Assembly (NCBI RefSeq): GCF_018691265.1
Contig: NW_024881282.1
Span: forward strand, 24,758,899 to 24,822,898
Source of the DNA: Tyto alba
Taxonomy: Eukaryota > Chordata > Aves > Strigiformes > Tytonidae
Direction: 5' to 3'
DNA length: 64,000 bases
Shown: positions 13,767-25,824 of the stretch, in pieces
How positions within the stretch are numbered: the first letter of the stretch is position 1
Layout: the number at the start of each line of letters is the position of its first letter
Translations under genes and position numbers: made by a program
The notes under the pieces: generated by a model
What the model was told of the DNA's origin: nothing
The model's database searches: none
Seen by the model: only the letters and a program-made list of their open reading frames with translations

Positions 13767-14030
13767 ATGGGATCAATTCAGTTGCCTAAACACAGGTATC
13801 TACTGAGATGCCCTCAGGCCCCTAAGACGTTAACGTGGAATTGTCAGGTAGGACACAAGACCAGTAACTTCTGAAGTGGGTGCTAGAGGTCTGACAGGGT
13901 ACACCACAGTGTCTACAATGACAAAAGATGTCTGTGTTTAAGCTGCTGAATTCACTTCTCGGCTTACATATAGAAACCTCTAAGTAGACAACTACATTCA
14001 GGTGCCTTAATCCAAAGCTAAGTCCCACCC
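13767..14030. repeat. Unnamed dispersed repeat with inverted arms, copy 1
   Basis: The arm at 13767-13803 (a 'tgggatcaattcagttgcct' type motif followed by an aggtatctac word) resembles motifs at 42957-42990, 43097-43126 and 52781-52809. A second arm at 13981-14030 reads as a similar motif on the opposite strand (its reverse complement carries 'gggtgggact', 'ggattaaggcacctgaatg' and 'gtctac'). The result is a rough foldback of about 260 bp. I cannot assign the family; it could be part of an LTR or a non-autonomous DNA element. Confidence 0.45.
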
Positions 14031-17000
14031 TTAGCTCATCTGCTTTGTTAATTGTGGTAGGCCACAAGCCAGATAATTTTTGCAGGGGTCTGTGTCTTGC
14101 TCTTATAATTCTTGATATTTGAGGGATCACTGACTCCAAGCACTGCAGGAACTCGGAAGGTGTTCCTGACATCCCTCAGCCCAGCTCCAGAGCCTGTTTC
14201 GATGGCCTGGCTTGCTTAGCCTTCCCCAACTCCACAGCTCAACTAAGCATGGGAATTCTCACAGAGGTTTCTTTGCTCAGAAATGGTAGATGCATATGGT
14301 AGACACAGCACAACACTGCACCATGAAAACACAACAGTGATTTCAGCAATTTGAATCCACAGAATCCAAGTCCTCTTTACACACAGTTAATGAGTACTTC
14401 ATAGGGTATATCAAGCATCTTTTTATTAGCCACCATGTTCTACTCTGTCTCTGTTATGCATGATTTAGTTGGCTAATTATTTTTTTTCTATAAGGTAAAC
14501 ATCCAGGCAAGCTCCAGTCATTGCCAGCAATGTATGTTTACTTTAGACTATATATCTTTATGTTCCATACTTGGATGTTTTCTGGTCTGCACATCATCCT
14601 CCCTACATGACATATCCTGTGTAGGCTTCTTAGTTCTTTGATAGACTACAGACATCCCATGTGTTAATCTAGTATCTGACTGCCTATCAGACAGTCTCAG
14701 GATTCTCATTACTTAGCTGCCCAGCTACAAGCTTTAAATTTCATAACTGCAAGGATTCGTAGAAGTGCTTCAGTCTCTGCTGCTGGCCCATATATAGGTC
14801 CTAGCAAGAACCTGCAGATACTCCTCCAGTCTTTCCATGGCGCCAGATCACTTGGACAGCTGTTGCTTTTAGAAACCTACAGGCTGGTGACTGCCACTTC
14901 ACAGTGTGATAGGTAAAAAGCTGTTTCTTCGATGTTCAAAAATCGCAGGAAAAGTACAGAAAAAAATCCCACCAGAGAAGAACCCGAAACTTAACTATGG
15001 AAATTATCTGACTTTCAATTTTTGAAGTAGTGCACTGATTCTTCTGGATAGCAACTGTGAAGAAATGCTTAATGCAAAATGCTTTGGCTACTGGCCATGC
15101 ATCTATGCTTTCATGTCTCAGAGTTGAAATTCATTGCAATAATTTTCAAGGTTTTTTTCTTTTATTACAAAGGTCTACTTTTCAGGACTGGACTGTTGCA
15201 GCAGGCCAAGTCTTATCTTGGCCTAATCTGCTTCAATTCCTCAACCCACATTTGAAGAGGTAGACCCTAAACTCTACATACTTACTGTTTTGGTAATAAA
15301 TGGCTTGACTTCCCAATGGTTTTGAGCCAATCTTGGAAACACAGGAGTCAAGCCTTGCTAGAGTACCTGGGAATAGATCCCAAGTACATTTATGTGAGTA
15401 TGAAGCAGCACTAAAAGACTAAATGGCTTCACAGTTGACTGTAAATCGCATTCAGTACTACACCCTTCACACAGTACTGAGACTGAGTTTTTGCAATTGA
15501 GTCAAAATTGATTTTGTATAATATAACAGTTCTGTTTATTAAAGAGCATCATACGCCTGTAGCCCTGAAAAATGTTTATGCGTTTGCAGCTCGTGTTGCC
15601 TGTACATTTAGTAACGCAGCAGCATAGCGCAATATACTTTACAAAGTTTCAGCTCAGTTCAGTTTATAATGATGTAACTCTTAACTGCAGAAGAGCCATT
15701 TAGGTAGAAAATCTTAAAAATAATTACCACACTACAATACTTCCTAAAACAATTCCTATCTCTTGGTAAGCCAGTCTTTGCCTTGCAGTAAAGGAGACCA
15801 ATATTGGCATGAACTGAAACCAACAAGAAGTAAGTATCTGAACTGAGATGTCTTTCGACTGCTTATTGAAATGCAGATTTAGCAAGCACTAACTTGTCCT
15901 GCTGTATGATTTTAGCAAGAGTAATTCTTATCAATTTACCTACGGAAAGGGATCTAAAGATATGATGATAGAAGTAATTTTGCAGGATATTCTTCCCTGA
16001 CTGAATTTAATGCATAAAAAATTCAACTTTCATGTACATAAAACTCAGCATTGCATTTTCATTTTTTAATAGTATTGCTTTTTATTTCTTCATTTAAGCC
16101 CCTGTGGATCTTTCTTCCCATGGAAGATGTGGCATTTTGCCAGAGGTTTTAAAATAACAGGAATTTGAAGAGTGAAGGGAAATGCTTCAGCTGTGCCTGA
16201 ACTGAAGAGATAGGATGGCTGTATATGAAAAGTCACCATACGTGTCTCTAGAGTGCTGTCAGCTCTAGACTGAGCCACAGGATTCAAGCTTTCGAGCCAT
16301 CCTGTAGAGACAGAATTAAATTGGTTTCAAAATGATAACAGCGTATCGCAAATAAAAATTAAAATAGAAGTGAGAACAGTGAAATTATGTTTCCGCTCCT
16401 TTTTATACTGCATCAGAGATCACAAACTGGGATTTTCACAGGCATGTACCTCTTAGGGTTGAGATCAAGTCTATCCAGATCCCATCGAAATTGTTAAATC
16501 TATTGCATTCATATGAATGACCCAGTCCCTCTGTTTTCCAGGATTTTCTACCCTAAAAGTGCCAAAACTCATTAGGCAACTCCTTGTTTGGTCTGTAACT
16601 TCCCTGGACACCCACCTTCGCTTGTTCAGACAGTCTCAGCAGGCTCTGGGGAGACAGGCCCATTTCTTTAAGCACTGCAAACAGGGTTTGGTTCCTGCCT
16701 AAACAAGAGGCTCATGAGCTGCATGACTGGAGACGGCAAGGAGCACTCTTCTGTCCTCTTTCCCATACCCCTGACTCTTCTCCCTCAGCTCTGGACCCTT
16801 CTTGCCAGCCAAGTCCATGTCCCCTGCCCAGGACGGGAAGAACGAGGCTGGTTCTGCCTCTTCGCTATCTCCCTTCTCAGGAGAGCAGAAACTTCTTTTC
16901 CCTTCTGTCTTTGCCCATCCCTTCTTACACGAATTCAGAAGGCACTTTTGAAGACAGGGAGATCATTTACAAACCCTTGCCTCATCATCAGGATAATGGG

Positions 17001-20000
17001 AAAGTGTCTGTGGCCTCCCAGAAGTAAGAGACAGCATTTCCAAGATGTCATTTCCAATGATGTGGTATTCCAAGATGGTGTTTCACCATTCTTTCCATCT
17101 CCATAGCTTTCTGTGATTCAGGATTTGAAATGGGTTTAGTGGTTCTCCTAAAGGAGGGTTTGCAAGACTGGGAAGGCTTTGCAGCCCCTGCCATCCAGGT
17201 ACAAGGAACCGTCCAGACACCACATGTCCCCTCCTAGGTTACAATGGGATTGTCGTCCCTGTCCCATGTGAATAAAATATAAATTTCTAGACTTGCCTTG
17301 AAGCTACTCCCTGTCACCCTCCAAAGTAAGATGGGCCAAAGGATTTGAAATTCCAGTTTTCTTCCATGGGGATGTTCGTGATTTTCTCACTTCTTGAAGA
17401 CGCTGTTAGACAAGGGTAAAGAGAAAATGATTGAAGTTTAGGTTTCCAATTTCCTACCTCACACTAGATTCTTCCACAGAACAAAGGAGAACAATTCAGA
17501 GTCCTTTATGGGATACAAAGGATTTGTCACACTTGAAACAGGAGTTGACTAGAGTCCCCAGGATTCAAAAATGGGCATTTTCGGTTCTTACCAACAAAAA
17601 AAAAGTGGAGATGAGAATGATTTGGTATTTACAGCCAGAATAGAGGAGGATTTGACATCTTCCCAAGCATTCTTTAGAACTACACTAATTCATTAAACCA
17701 GCAGGCATATTTTGGACATGACAGCACGGTGTTTCTAATTTCAATACAGTTAGTTAATAGCTGTTTTTAAAGTCATTCTGAATGCACAGTGAACACATAT
17801 AACTAATGTGATCAAGAGAGAGAAAAGGACCAGGTATAGAAGGATGCATTTTTTCAAGAAAATTGGACTTGCAACTTCTTCTCCGAGAAAATTGAGGAAG
17901 AGCTTATTTGCCTCGTAGGCTGTGAAGTTCTGGAAAGGATGAAGAAGGTAAATCTAGAACACTGTTGTACAGCTTTCCACTGCGAACAGCTATTCATCAG
18001 CAAGTGGAAGTAAAATTTGACACTTTAGCAGTTTGCATTTAACAGACAGAATAAAGAAGTAGTATTGTTATACAGTGATGGAAGCAGTAGAGAAAACACT
18101 TGAGTCTAATTCAGGTGGTGATTTTTTTAATCAGTGTCCCCAACTGGTAGCAAGTACTTTCATGTCTTGACGTGAAGTGCTGATAGTGTAAATCTATTAC
18201 ACAAGACTATTTTCAACTGACTGTATGCTTGGATACGTTTGGAAACACACCTGTGAACAGAGAAGGGCCATTAAAACAGAAGATGGTGGGTTTATGCACT
18301 GAGACCACTCGCTCTACTACAGTGAGGAGCACGGATGCTGCCAGTGTAAGGCTGTTAGTTCTTCTGTGGAGATTTTAAAAATGAGGAAGGGGTTTACTGC
18401 ATTGAAGCCAATGGATGATGTGATCTCAGGGAAAGCTGTTAACCAAATCTCAAACAGTAACAGAGTTACTTTACCTAAAATTAGGGATCCCAGAAGATTC
18501 AGCCTCTTTGGGGTAAAACCAGAAATGTTTTGCTGTTGAATATGTTTGCATGCACTGACTGCATAGCTAACAAAGAAAACTTCAGCACGCCCTGAATGAA
18601 AATTATACCGACACTTACAGTATATATTATACATATTATCAAAAGATAAATGTTCAGTGATCACCAATACACAGAGGCTGAAAGGTAAATCTTGATCTGC
18701 CAACTTGGGGCAGAGTTGGAAGCGTGCTGGCACAGCACCACAGACACAATGGAGCCATGCTTTGAACTCAAGGAACAGTGAGGGAGACCTGGATGTCTGC
18801 AAGTGTTTGGCTGACCTTTCTGTGTGGTTAATATTGCACAGAGTTTGTTAGACTGTCTGTTAGAAAAAAAAAAATTTGGCTGGGAGCAGTGTGAGATTGT
18901 GTTGTCCTAAAACATGAAAACAAGCTTTCTCTGTAAGAAAAAAAACCCAAGCAACTGGTGGCCACAGTGTGCATTTTCTGACATTTAGACTTAAAAAAAA
19001 AAAAAAAAAAAAATCTTTCATCTGGCAGATATACAGGACAGGTGAAGTGACAGCTTTGTGCCAGAAACTTATGGCCAAATTTCATCCCTCAAAAATAGAC
19101 TAATAACTTCAGGAGCACAGTCACTGTAGGCTTCCTGGACAGTTTTTGGAGAAGGTAGCCACCTCCAGAAGTTGAGAAAGATCTTAGCTAGGCTGACTTA
19201 CACTAACACCATAAGGTTATTTCTTTCCTTTGACTACTGAGAGGCTCTGGAAGAAACAAGCTCTTAATGAAGGAGCTTCAGTTAAGTGCCTGCTTATTGG
19301 TGCTGCCTAAGTATAAATAGGATCGTTCTACATTTTAGTTAATAATTAGTAAACGAAAAGAGAACATAACAAGATACATTTTTAAATCTCTTGTGCCCCC
19401 AGATACCCAATGAAGCTTTTTTTCCTTAAATGTCAGCAATGGATTTAGCATCACTAATACCCAGTTTTAGGCTGAGGTATTTCTGAGGCACGTCTCTACA
19501 TCCTGATTCTTAAAATACTTTGGCAGTGAGCTCCAGTGAAGGCATCACGCTTCCACTGAAATCAGGTCAGTGGCTGAGCGGGAGCCTGGCTCTTCACTCC
19601 TTGCGCAGGGACAATGGCAGCAGCAGGGCCGTGCATTGAACAACTAATTTCCAGCTTCTGCAAGTAACTACCCCGTGAGGCTAGCACCCTTTTCTGTTGC
19701 TGCAGCTCCGTTGCTCAAGCTCAAGCTGTCATTTACTTAGACTGTAATGAAATTTCAGCAGTCTGTCAGACTGCACCTGGCAGCCGATGGCCAGCCCTGG
19801 CTCTGGGCCTGCCATCCCCCTGCTCCCACCTCACAAACTTCCTCCCTTAGGGATGGGGTGCTGATGGTCCCCTGGGCTGTTCAGAGCTTCAACCCTTTGA
19901 CACAGGAACGAATTCATTACCACCAGTGGAAGACTAACTGCAATCCTGTCCGCTACATCTTTGGTCTCTTCTTTAAAACCAGCACAAAACAACCCCTGAA

Positions 20001-20789
20001 CCCAAACTGAATCAGTGCAGGAAAGGTGGAAGTTGGAAGTTCTAGGAACAGGCACAGCAAACACCCTGCCTGCACTTGGGAGGTGGGAGAGCCCATCACG
20101 TGCAGGAGAGGAAACCTTCAGCAGATCACAATTGGCATTTAAATCCATCGACTCATTATTAGCGATTACCTGTAATTTTCCCCTGAGGGTACTTATTTTC
20201 AAAAAATAAAATGAAATTATCGAAATTCTTTCATTACGTAGTTAAACAACAACTTTATCTCCTGGGAACATCTCCCTGCCCTTAACAGCCTGCCTAGTAG
20301 GTGTGCTTTATTCTTAGACATCCCAACTCACGTTAACACAACTGAATACCAGGTTTTTGCAATGTGTTGAGCTATTTCTCACTTTTCATCCCTGGTCGAA
20401 TTGTTTTGTCTGACGGAGACAAGAACAGACCTGCCTTTGAAGAGAGGTCCATGCATCATGCCTGCTCAATTGGTTAAAAAGCGTAACTCAATAATCAAAC
20501 TTAGCTCAATTTGTTTCCTCCAGGTAAAGATCCGTGAGGCATTTCTAATTGGAACTTGTTTTTCATCCAGTAAACAGCCAAATACACTAACCTCCTACTC
20601 CAGAAAAGAAAAGTGTTATTACTGGGAGGTGACAGTCCATGAATTACTGGGGAGGGGCGAGGGGGCTGAGTGTATGATGTCCTTGGATAACGAGCTTCTC
20701 TTTAATTACTGTTGCATGAGTTCGCAGATGCGATGTCTCTTGTCAAGGTAGCACGAAGGAAACACAATGTGAAGGAAAAATGAATTTTA
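14031..20789. other. Distal upstream region of KL, no recognised gene
   Basis: Non-coding DNA upstream of the KL CpG island. A 21-A run lies at 18993-19013. The longest open frame, 18317-18802 on the minus strand (161 codons), has no recognisable domain. The last 1.3 kb contains a CACGTG E-box at 20097-20102 and an AT-rich segment near 20125-20180 with homeodomain-like ATTA words; these are possible regulatory sequence but unproven. Confidence 0.4.
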
Positions 20790-21055
20790 TTTCCTCGCCT
20801 TTCTCACCTCCACCCCCGCCCCCGGGCCCCGCGGATCGCCCCCTCCCCTCGGCCCCGGGCTCCCCGGCGGTGGGAGGGGAGGGGGGCTAGGCGCAGCCCC
20901 CCAGAGGGGATGGATCCGGCCGTCGGGTCCCTCCGTGGGCTCCTCAGAAAAGCCGTTTCGGGGAAAGGGAGCAGGGCAGCGGCGAGGGTCCCGCCTCCGA
21001 GGGGGGCACCGGAGCCCCGGCGAGCTTCGGGCGCCCGGCGAGGCGGGCGGAGGGC

Positions 21056-21071
21056 GGGGGGGGGGGGGGGG
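21056..21071 (+). repeat. 16-G run in the promoter island
   Basis: Sixteen consecutive G about 360 bp before the start codon, flanked by further G-runs. It could form a G-quadruplex on the plus strand, and its length may be unreliable because such runs are prone to sequencing and assembly errors. Confidence 0.85.
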
Positions 21072-21266
21072 CCGCCCCTGCCGCCCTTGGACGGGGATCT
21101 CCGCCCTCAGGGGCCGTGGGAGGGTGACAGAGGTGACCCCGGAGGGAAGGCAGAGCCCCCCGAGGAGCCCCCGCCCCGCTGCCGCCCTCTCCCACCCGCC
21201 CGCCCCGTCTCACCCCTGGAACCCGCCCCCGCAGGCAGCTCTGCCCGAGGGAGCCGGGCGGGGAGG

Positions 21267-21290
21267 ATGCAGGCGGCAGCTCCGAGGTAA
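21267..21290 (+). other. Seven-codon upstream open frame
   Basis: An ATG at 21267 is followed after six further codons by TAA at 21288-21290, in the same frame as the KL start. This TAA closes the KL frame upstream and supports 21429 as the first usable ATG. It is relevant to translation only if transcription starts before 21267. Confidence 0.5.
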
Positions 21291-21298
21291 TTATTAAT
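21286..21298 (+). promoter_or_regulatory. HNF1-like palindromic site
   Basis: ggtaattattaat at 21286-21298 matches the HNF1 consensus GTTAATNATTAAC at 10 of 12 defined positions, with two half-sites around one central base. It is an isolated AT-rich island in otherwise extremely GC-rich sequence, 131 bp before the start codon. HNF1A and HNF1B drive proximal-tubule genes, and KL is a kidney gene, so a functional site is plausible. The motif is seen directly; binding is inferred. Confidence 0.5.
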
Positions 21299-21311
21299 AG
21301 CCGTGCCCACC

Positions 21312-21380
21312 GGGGCGGGAGAAGGGGGGGGGGGACAGGGGAGGGGGTGGGAGAAGCGAGGTGAGATAAAAGGGGGCGGC
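21312..21380 (+). promoter_or_regulatory. KL: KL core promoter: GC boxes and TATA-like box
   Basis: A GC box (ggggcggga, 21312-21320), a TATA-like gataaaag (21365-21372) and a second GC box (gggggcggc, from 21372) lie 50-120 bp before the start codon. If the TATA-like box is used, transcription would start near 21395-21400, giving a 5'UTR of only about 30 nt. Mammalian KL promoters are described as TATA-less with Sp1 sites, so the box could be incidental. Confidence 0.45.
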
Positions 21381-21428
21381 GGGGGGGCTGGGAGGAGGGA
21401 GCCGCCGTCGCGGAGCCCCGCCGGGAGC

Positions 21429-22184
21429 ATGGTCCCCGCCGCGCCGCCGCCGCTCCCGCCGCTGCCGCTGCTGCTGCTGCTGGGGCGGCCGCTGCTCGGG
21501 GCGCCGGGGCAGGGCGCGGGCACCTGGTCCCGCTTCGCCCGGCTGCCCTACCCGCAGGACCAGCTCTTCCTCCACGACACCTTCCCCGACGGCTTCCTCT
21601 GGGGGGCGGGCAGCGCTGCCTACCAGACGGAGGGCGGCTGGCGCCAGGGCGGCAAAGGCCCCACCGTCTGGGACACCTTCGCCCACCGCCCGGCCACGCC
21701 GCCGGGGTCCGTCCCGCCGGGCCCGGCGGGCGGCGACGTGGCCAGCGACAGCTACAACAACCTCTTCCGCGACGCCGAGGGGCTGCGGCGCCTGGGGGTC
21801 TCCCACTACCGCTTCTCGCTGGCCTGGGCCCGGCTGCTGCCCAACGGCACGGCGCCCCTCAACCCCGCCGGGCTGGCCCACTACCACCGGCTGCTGGGCC
21901 GCCTGCGGGAGCTGGGCGTCGAGCCCGTCGTCACCCTCTACCACTGGGACCTGCCACAGGGCCTGCAGGACGCCTTCGGCGGCTGGGCCAGCCCCGTCCT
22001 GCCCCAGCTCTTCCGCGACTACGCCGAGCTCTGCTTCCGCCATTTTGGCGGGCAGGTGCGCTACTGGCTGACCATGGACAACCCCTACGTGGTGGCCTGG
22101 CACGGCTACGGCACGGGGCGACTGCCGCCCGGCGTGCGGGGTGGCCCACGCCTCGGCTACCGGGCGGCCCACCACCTGCTCCAG
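21429..22184 (+). CDS. KL: Klotho exon 1: signal peptide and first half of KL1 domain
   Basis: Encodes residues 1-252. Klotho is a type I membrane protein of kidney and parathyroid that acts as FGF23 co-receptor with FGFRs and can be shed. Residues 1-26 or so form a signal peptide with a proline/leucine-rich core ([13 protein letters not shown]). The glycosidase-like KL1 domain starts near residue 40; [20 protein letters not shown] (52-71) is the classic family-1 glycosidase N-terminal signature. TMDNP at 215-219 replaces the catalytic T-x-N-E-P, so Asn218 stands where the acid/base Glu should be, as in known klothos. NGT at 139-141 is an N-glycosylation sequon. The start is the first ATG after an in-frame TAA (21288), with A at -3 and G at +4. 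The exon ends at cag|gtaaat. Asn218 and Glu393 are 175 residues apart as in human KL (239 and 414); the N-terminus is about 21 residues shorter. Confidence 0.96.
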
Positions 22185-25100
22185 GTAAATTTTGGGCGGC
22201 GGGAAGGGGCCCCGGCGGCTCCTCGGCTCCCCCCCACCCCGCTCTCCGCGTCGTGCCAAGGGGAAGGGCGCGGGGGGCTGCCCTCAGCCCGCCCCGTTGG
22301 CAAGGCCTGTTCCCTGGGCGGCTGCTGGAGTGGAAACCGAATCGATGTGCCCGACTCATGGGCTAAGGGCGGCAAAGACGGGAGGCAGGAGCATTGCGTC
22401 GGCGGTGATTTTGAGTTAGTGGAAACGCGCAGAGTTAAAGCGCTCTCTGTGTTCTGCAGAAATGTTCCAGTCCTGCCCCCAACGCTCGCGAATGCTGTTC
22501 TGGGTGGGTGACTGGATGGATGCATTCGGCTGCGCCAGTCCAGTGCTGGCTTGCTAAGGTTACTGTGGAAATGCTTAATATGACTGTAAAGAGAATTCAT
22601 GCGTTTGATAAAAAAGTTAATCGAAATGGTAGAGGTTGCTGAAATGTCATACTGAGAGATTTCTTGGCAGACTATGGATTTTTTTGAGACCCCTGTTCCC
22701 CAGGTAGTCTAGTCAGTGGTGTAAGTAGTTTGCTATATGTAATTTTTATGTAATGTATCTATGTATGGTTTTACTGTAAATCATGGAAGCAAAGATTCTG
22801 GATCCTCAGGGAGAATCAAGCAAAAGTGTGTACAAATCCTTCCAGTGACAGGACAGAGGATTCAGCCTGACTGGAATGGTGTGGCCATTAAGGCATTTTC
22901 TACTGTATCTTAGTACACATTCACGAACTCTGCTCATGTCCGTCTGATCAACATACACTTACTGGCAGGAGTTATATGCTAATGAGCATCGTATATTAGA
23001 TGTGAACACCAAGAAAGCATCCAACACGTGCCTTACTCAACTTTTTGGCACTTTTCTGCATTACTTGTGCATTGTCTAGTGCTACAAATAAGAGAAAATA
23101 TAGGTGGGGAAAATGGGGGTAAAATTTCAGATTAAATTCCTGGTCCTGAAACCTTGAAACTCTTCATTTAGTACCTTGGGGTATACTTGACAATGTTTCG
23201 CGCTTGAGTATATCCCACATCACCGCAGTGTTTGTCTGAGTCCCTCATAATCTCAGGCATATGCTTGTTCACGTAAGAGCCCTGCAGAGAATGAAGGTGC
23301 TTTTCTATTTAACAAATGAGAAACGGAGACACAGACTTGCCTACGCCGTGTAAAAAGTATAATTAAACCGGGAAAGTCTACCAATACTTGGTTTAGTGAC
23401 AGAACCTCAGGATAAATTTTGTCCTAGTGATTGTCATTCAGGGTTTTCACAATTAGTGGACAGTTATTTTTACACAGGGTGTAAGGCAGCAAGGTGTCCT
23501 TTTTCCACTGTTTCGTGAATGAGGAACTGAAACACAGATGCAATTAAGACCCAGAGTGTCCACTGATTGTTAGTGCCCTTTTCCAGCATGTGATCTTTTC
23601 AGAATATTGGTCAGTTATATTATACTTTCTGCTCTTCTAGAACACAGATCCTCAAATCTCAAATCACCTGCAGAGAAAGTAAGGGACGTGCAGTTTATGC
23701 AGAAGAGCTCCCATCCCTGGCTCCTCCAGGTAGAAGTCTTCAATAGAGGCAGAGGTAGAGCTGAACTCTTCAGAACAGAAACGTGAATGGCTTTAACACC
23801 GAAATCCTCCTTTTCCTTCTTACGTCTCCGTAGTTTATTGATACTAGACCTTTCAACTTGTGGAAGCAGCGAAGTAGGAAGCCACTGGGTATGGCTGCTT
23901 TGACTACACAGCCTGATACTGGTGGAGAAAGTATATGTAGTCGTGTAACGAATGATTAAGTTATACTGCATATGGTAAGGAGTGAATTGCGTCTCCACAT
24001 GCAAATTAAATAGTTCTCTTACATAATTCCTGAATGATTGACTTTGCAACATGAATAATGTTCTTTAATGTGTGTCTGTGGGTTGCATATAATTTTGTAG
24101 GTGAGTTTGGTCCGTCGTTCCCGGGAGCACACGCAGCCTTGATTTGGGTCAGAAGGCTGCACGGTGTCACAGCTTCAGCACGTAAGCTGGAGGATGTGTG
24201 CAGCACCAGACAGTGCTGCCAGCAGACACAGGCCTCACAGCTCCACCGGAAAAGATGTGGTTGTATTATCCCCCTCAAAAAAACCCCTTTCAGCTGCCTA
24301 AACTTTTGCTGCTTATGTCTTACGTTACCCAAAAGGTTGGGTCCCAGGTTTCTTCCTAATATTTTTTCCTTCTCTGTGGGATTCTTCTCTTCTTTTGTTT
24401 GTTTGGTTGGTTGGTTGTTTTTTTCTAGAGAATTTGAGCTTGCAGAACGTGTTTGTTTTTTAAAAGATAAAATGTGTTGTCAGAAATGTTAGGTTCTTAG
24501 CAAATAAGCAGACTACCTCTTCATACACGTTTTCTGACTTTTTTGTCCTTATTTAAAATATGCAGTTTTAAGCATCTTCTTCCTGCGTTTATTCAAACTG
24601 AAGACCCTCATAAGTGGAAAGCTTAATAGCTAGCGAAAGCTGATGTCTACTGATTTATTTTGCTGGACACTAATTATATTAAAAGAGAAAATAATTTCCT
24701 TTAAGTTCTTTAAAATTCAACAGATATGAATGTGGATTTTGGACTCTGTCTTTCTGAGCAAGTTATTTATTATCTGAATAAATAATCAAATAAGAGTTTG
24801 ATTCCATTCAGGTTGTTCAGTTCAGGGCTGGTGAAAACAGGGCAATGAAGTTTGATCTGAATAATGATGTTTAAATTTAGCTTGAATGGATTTCGTCCTG
24901 TTGTACTGAATGTTTTAATTACCTTTAATTTTTCTGAACTTCCACAAGTAAGTCATAACAGATGCTAAATGGACTGAGTAAGAGACACACTTTATAAAAA
25001 AGAGCAAATAAAAATGGTGTAAAAAAACTTGTAAGAAAAAATATTTTACGGATGCATCCTTCCTTTGTTATTGAGGGATGTTGATCAGTATTCAGTGAAA

Positions 25101-25802
25101 CTTCACCCTTTTATAGGATTTCCACTGACACTTGTCGCTTTTGATATGTCTAAGCCCTTCAAACATGGTAAGAAATGGAGGAAGCTGTACGCTTTTATTC
25201 ACAAAATAAATTGAATGGTTCAAGTATGGTTCATAAAAGTTGGCATTCTCTCAAGTCAACAGTCAGAAAACATAATGCCAGCAATTTGTCATGTATATGA
25301 TGCATCTCTTTCTCCAGATAGAGTTGAGAGAGGTCACTGTATCATGTTCTGGTTTTTGCAAATGCGTTCTTTCATTACCGGTTCACAGTATATTGTCTGA
25401 GTTGAACATACTTGGATTTACTCAATATAAACAGCATTTGCAGAAACAGAAGAACACGTCCTTTCCCTGAAGAAGTGAGTGGAATTGCTGCTTGGAAACC
25501 AGTCACGTAGCAACAGACTGATTTCTATTCCAAAACTCTTTCCAAAACAAAAGGTAAGTACTCTTTTGTTGACCTTCAGTGCTAAACCTAATAAAGTATC
25601 AGCAATTGCCGCATAGGAGAATGGTCTTTGCTCAGTGTGTATTGTTTCTTTCAAAATTTAGACAGCCTTCAAACTTTCTCTCAGTGCAAATGGAGTGATT
25701 TCAGATCTTCCTGAAAGTAACACAGATTACTGGAGTTGTGAAGACATACGGAATTTTCAGAAAAAAAGAATGAGTAATTCTAAGTAATCGTTTGGGTTGT
25801 TG

Positions 25803-25824
25803 TTTTTTTTTTTTTTTTTTTTTT
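25803..25824. repeat. Poly-T run (22)
   Basis: Uninterrupted T run in KL intron 1 with no recognisable retroposon attached. Confidence 0.9.

Larger units (their letters stand above)
20790..22350. promoter_or_regulatory. KL: CpG island covering KL promoter and exon 1
   Basis: Base composition changes abruptly near 20.8 kb from AT-rich to very GC-rich with dense CpG, and returns to AT-rich soon after 22.4 kb. The island spans the proximal promoter, the putative 5'UTR, all of exon 1 and the first part of intron 1. Mammalian KL promoters are also GC-rich and controlled partly by Sp1-type sites and CpG methylation, so this placement fits the family. The limits are judged by eye. Confidence 0.85.

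Noticed and set aside
18317..18802. 161-codon minus-strand open frame upstream of KL
   Set aside because: No recognisable domain and no supporting exon structure. One frame of this length in 64 kb on two strands is not beyond chance.
1..20789. Possible 3' end of PDS5B, the neighbour on this side of KL in other vertebrates
   Set aside because: No PDS5B-like coding sequence was recognised. A 3'UTR could be present but cannot be told by eye.
20910..21297. Plus-strand open frames of 120-126 codons in the CpG island
   Set aside because: Low-complexity Pro/Arg/Gly translation caused by GC richness. They lie upstream of the KL start and one is closed by stops before it.
21303..21428. Extension of the KL frame upstream to a GTG
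   Set aside because: No ATG in this part. The first ATG, 21429, has a good Kozak context and is followed directly by a signal peptide.
21294..22259. 321-codon minus-strand open frame opposite KL exon 1, and a 142-codon one overlapping it
   Set aside because: Very GC-rich sequence has few stops in any frame. The product is Ala/Gly/Pro/Arg-rich with no domain, and the plus strand clearly encodes klotho.
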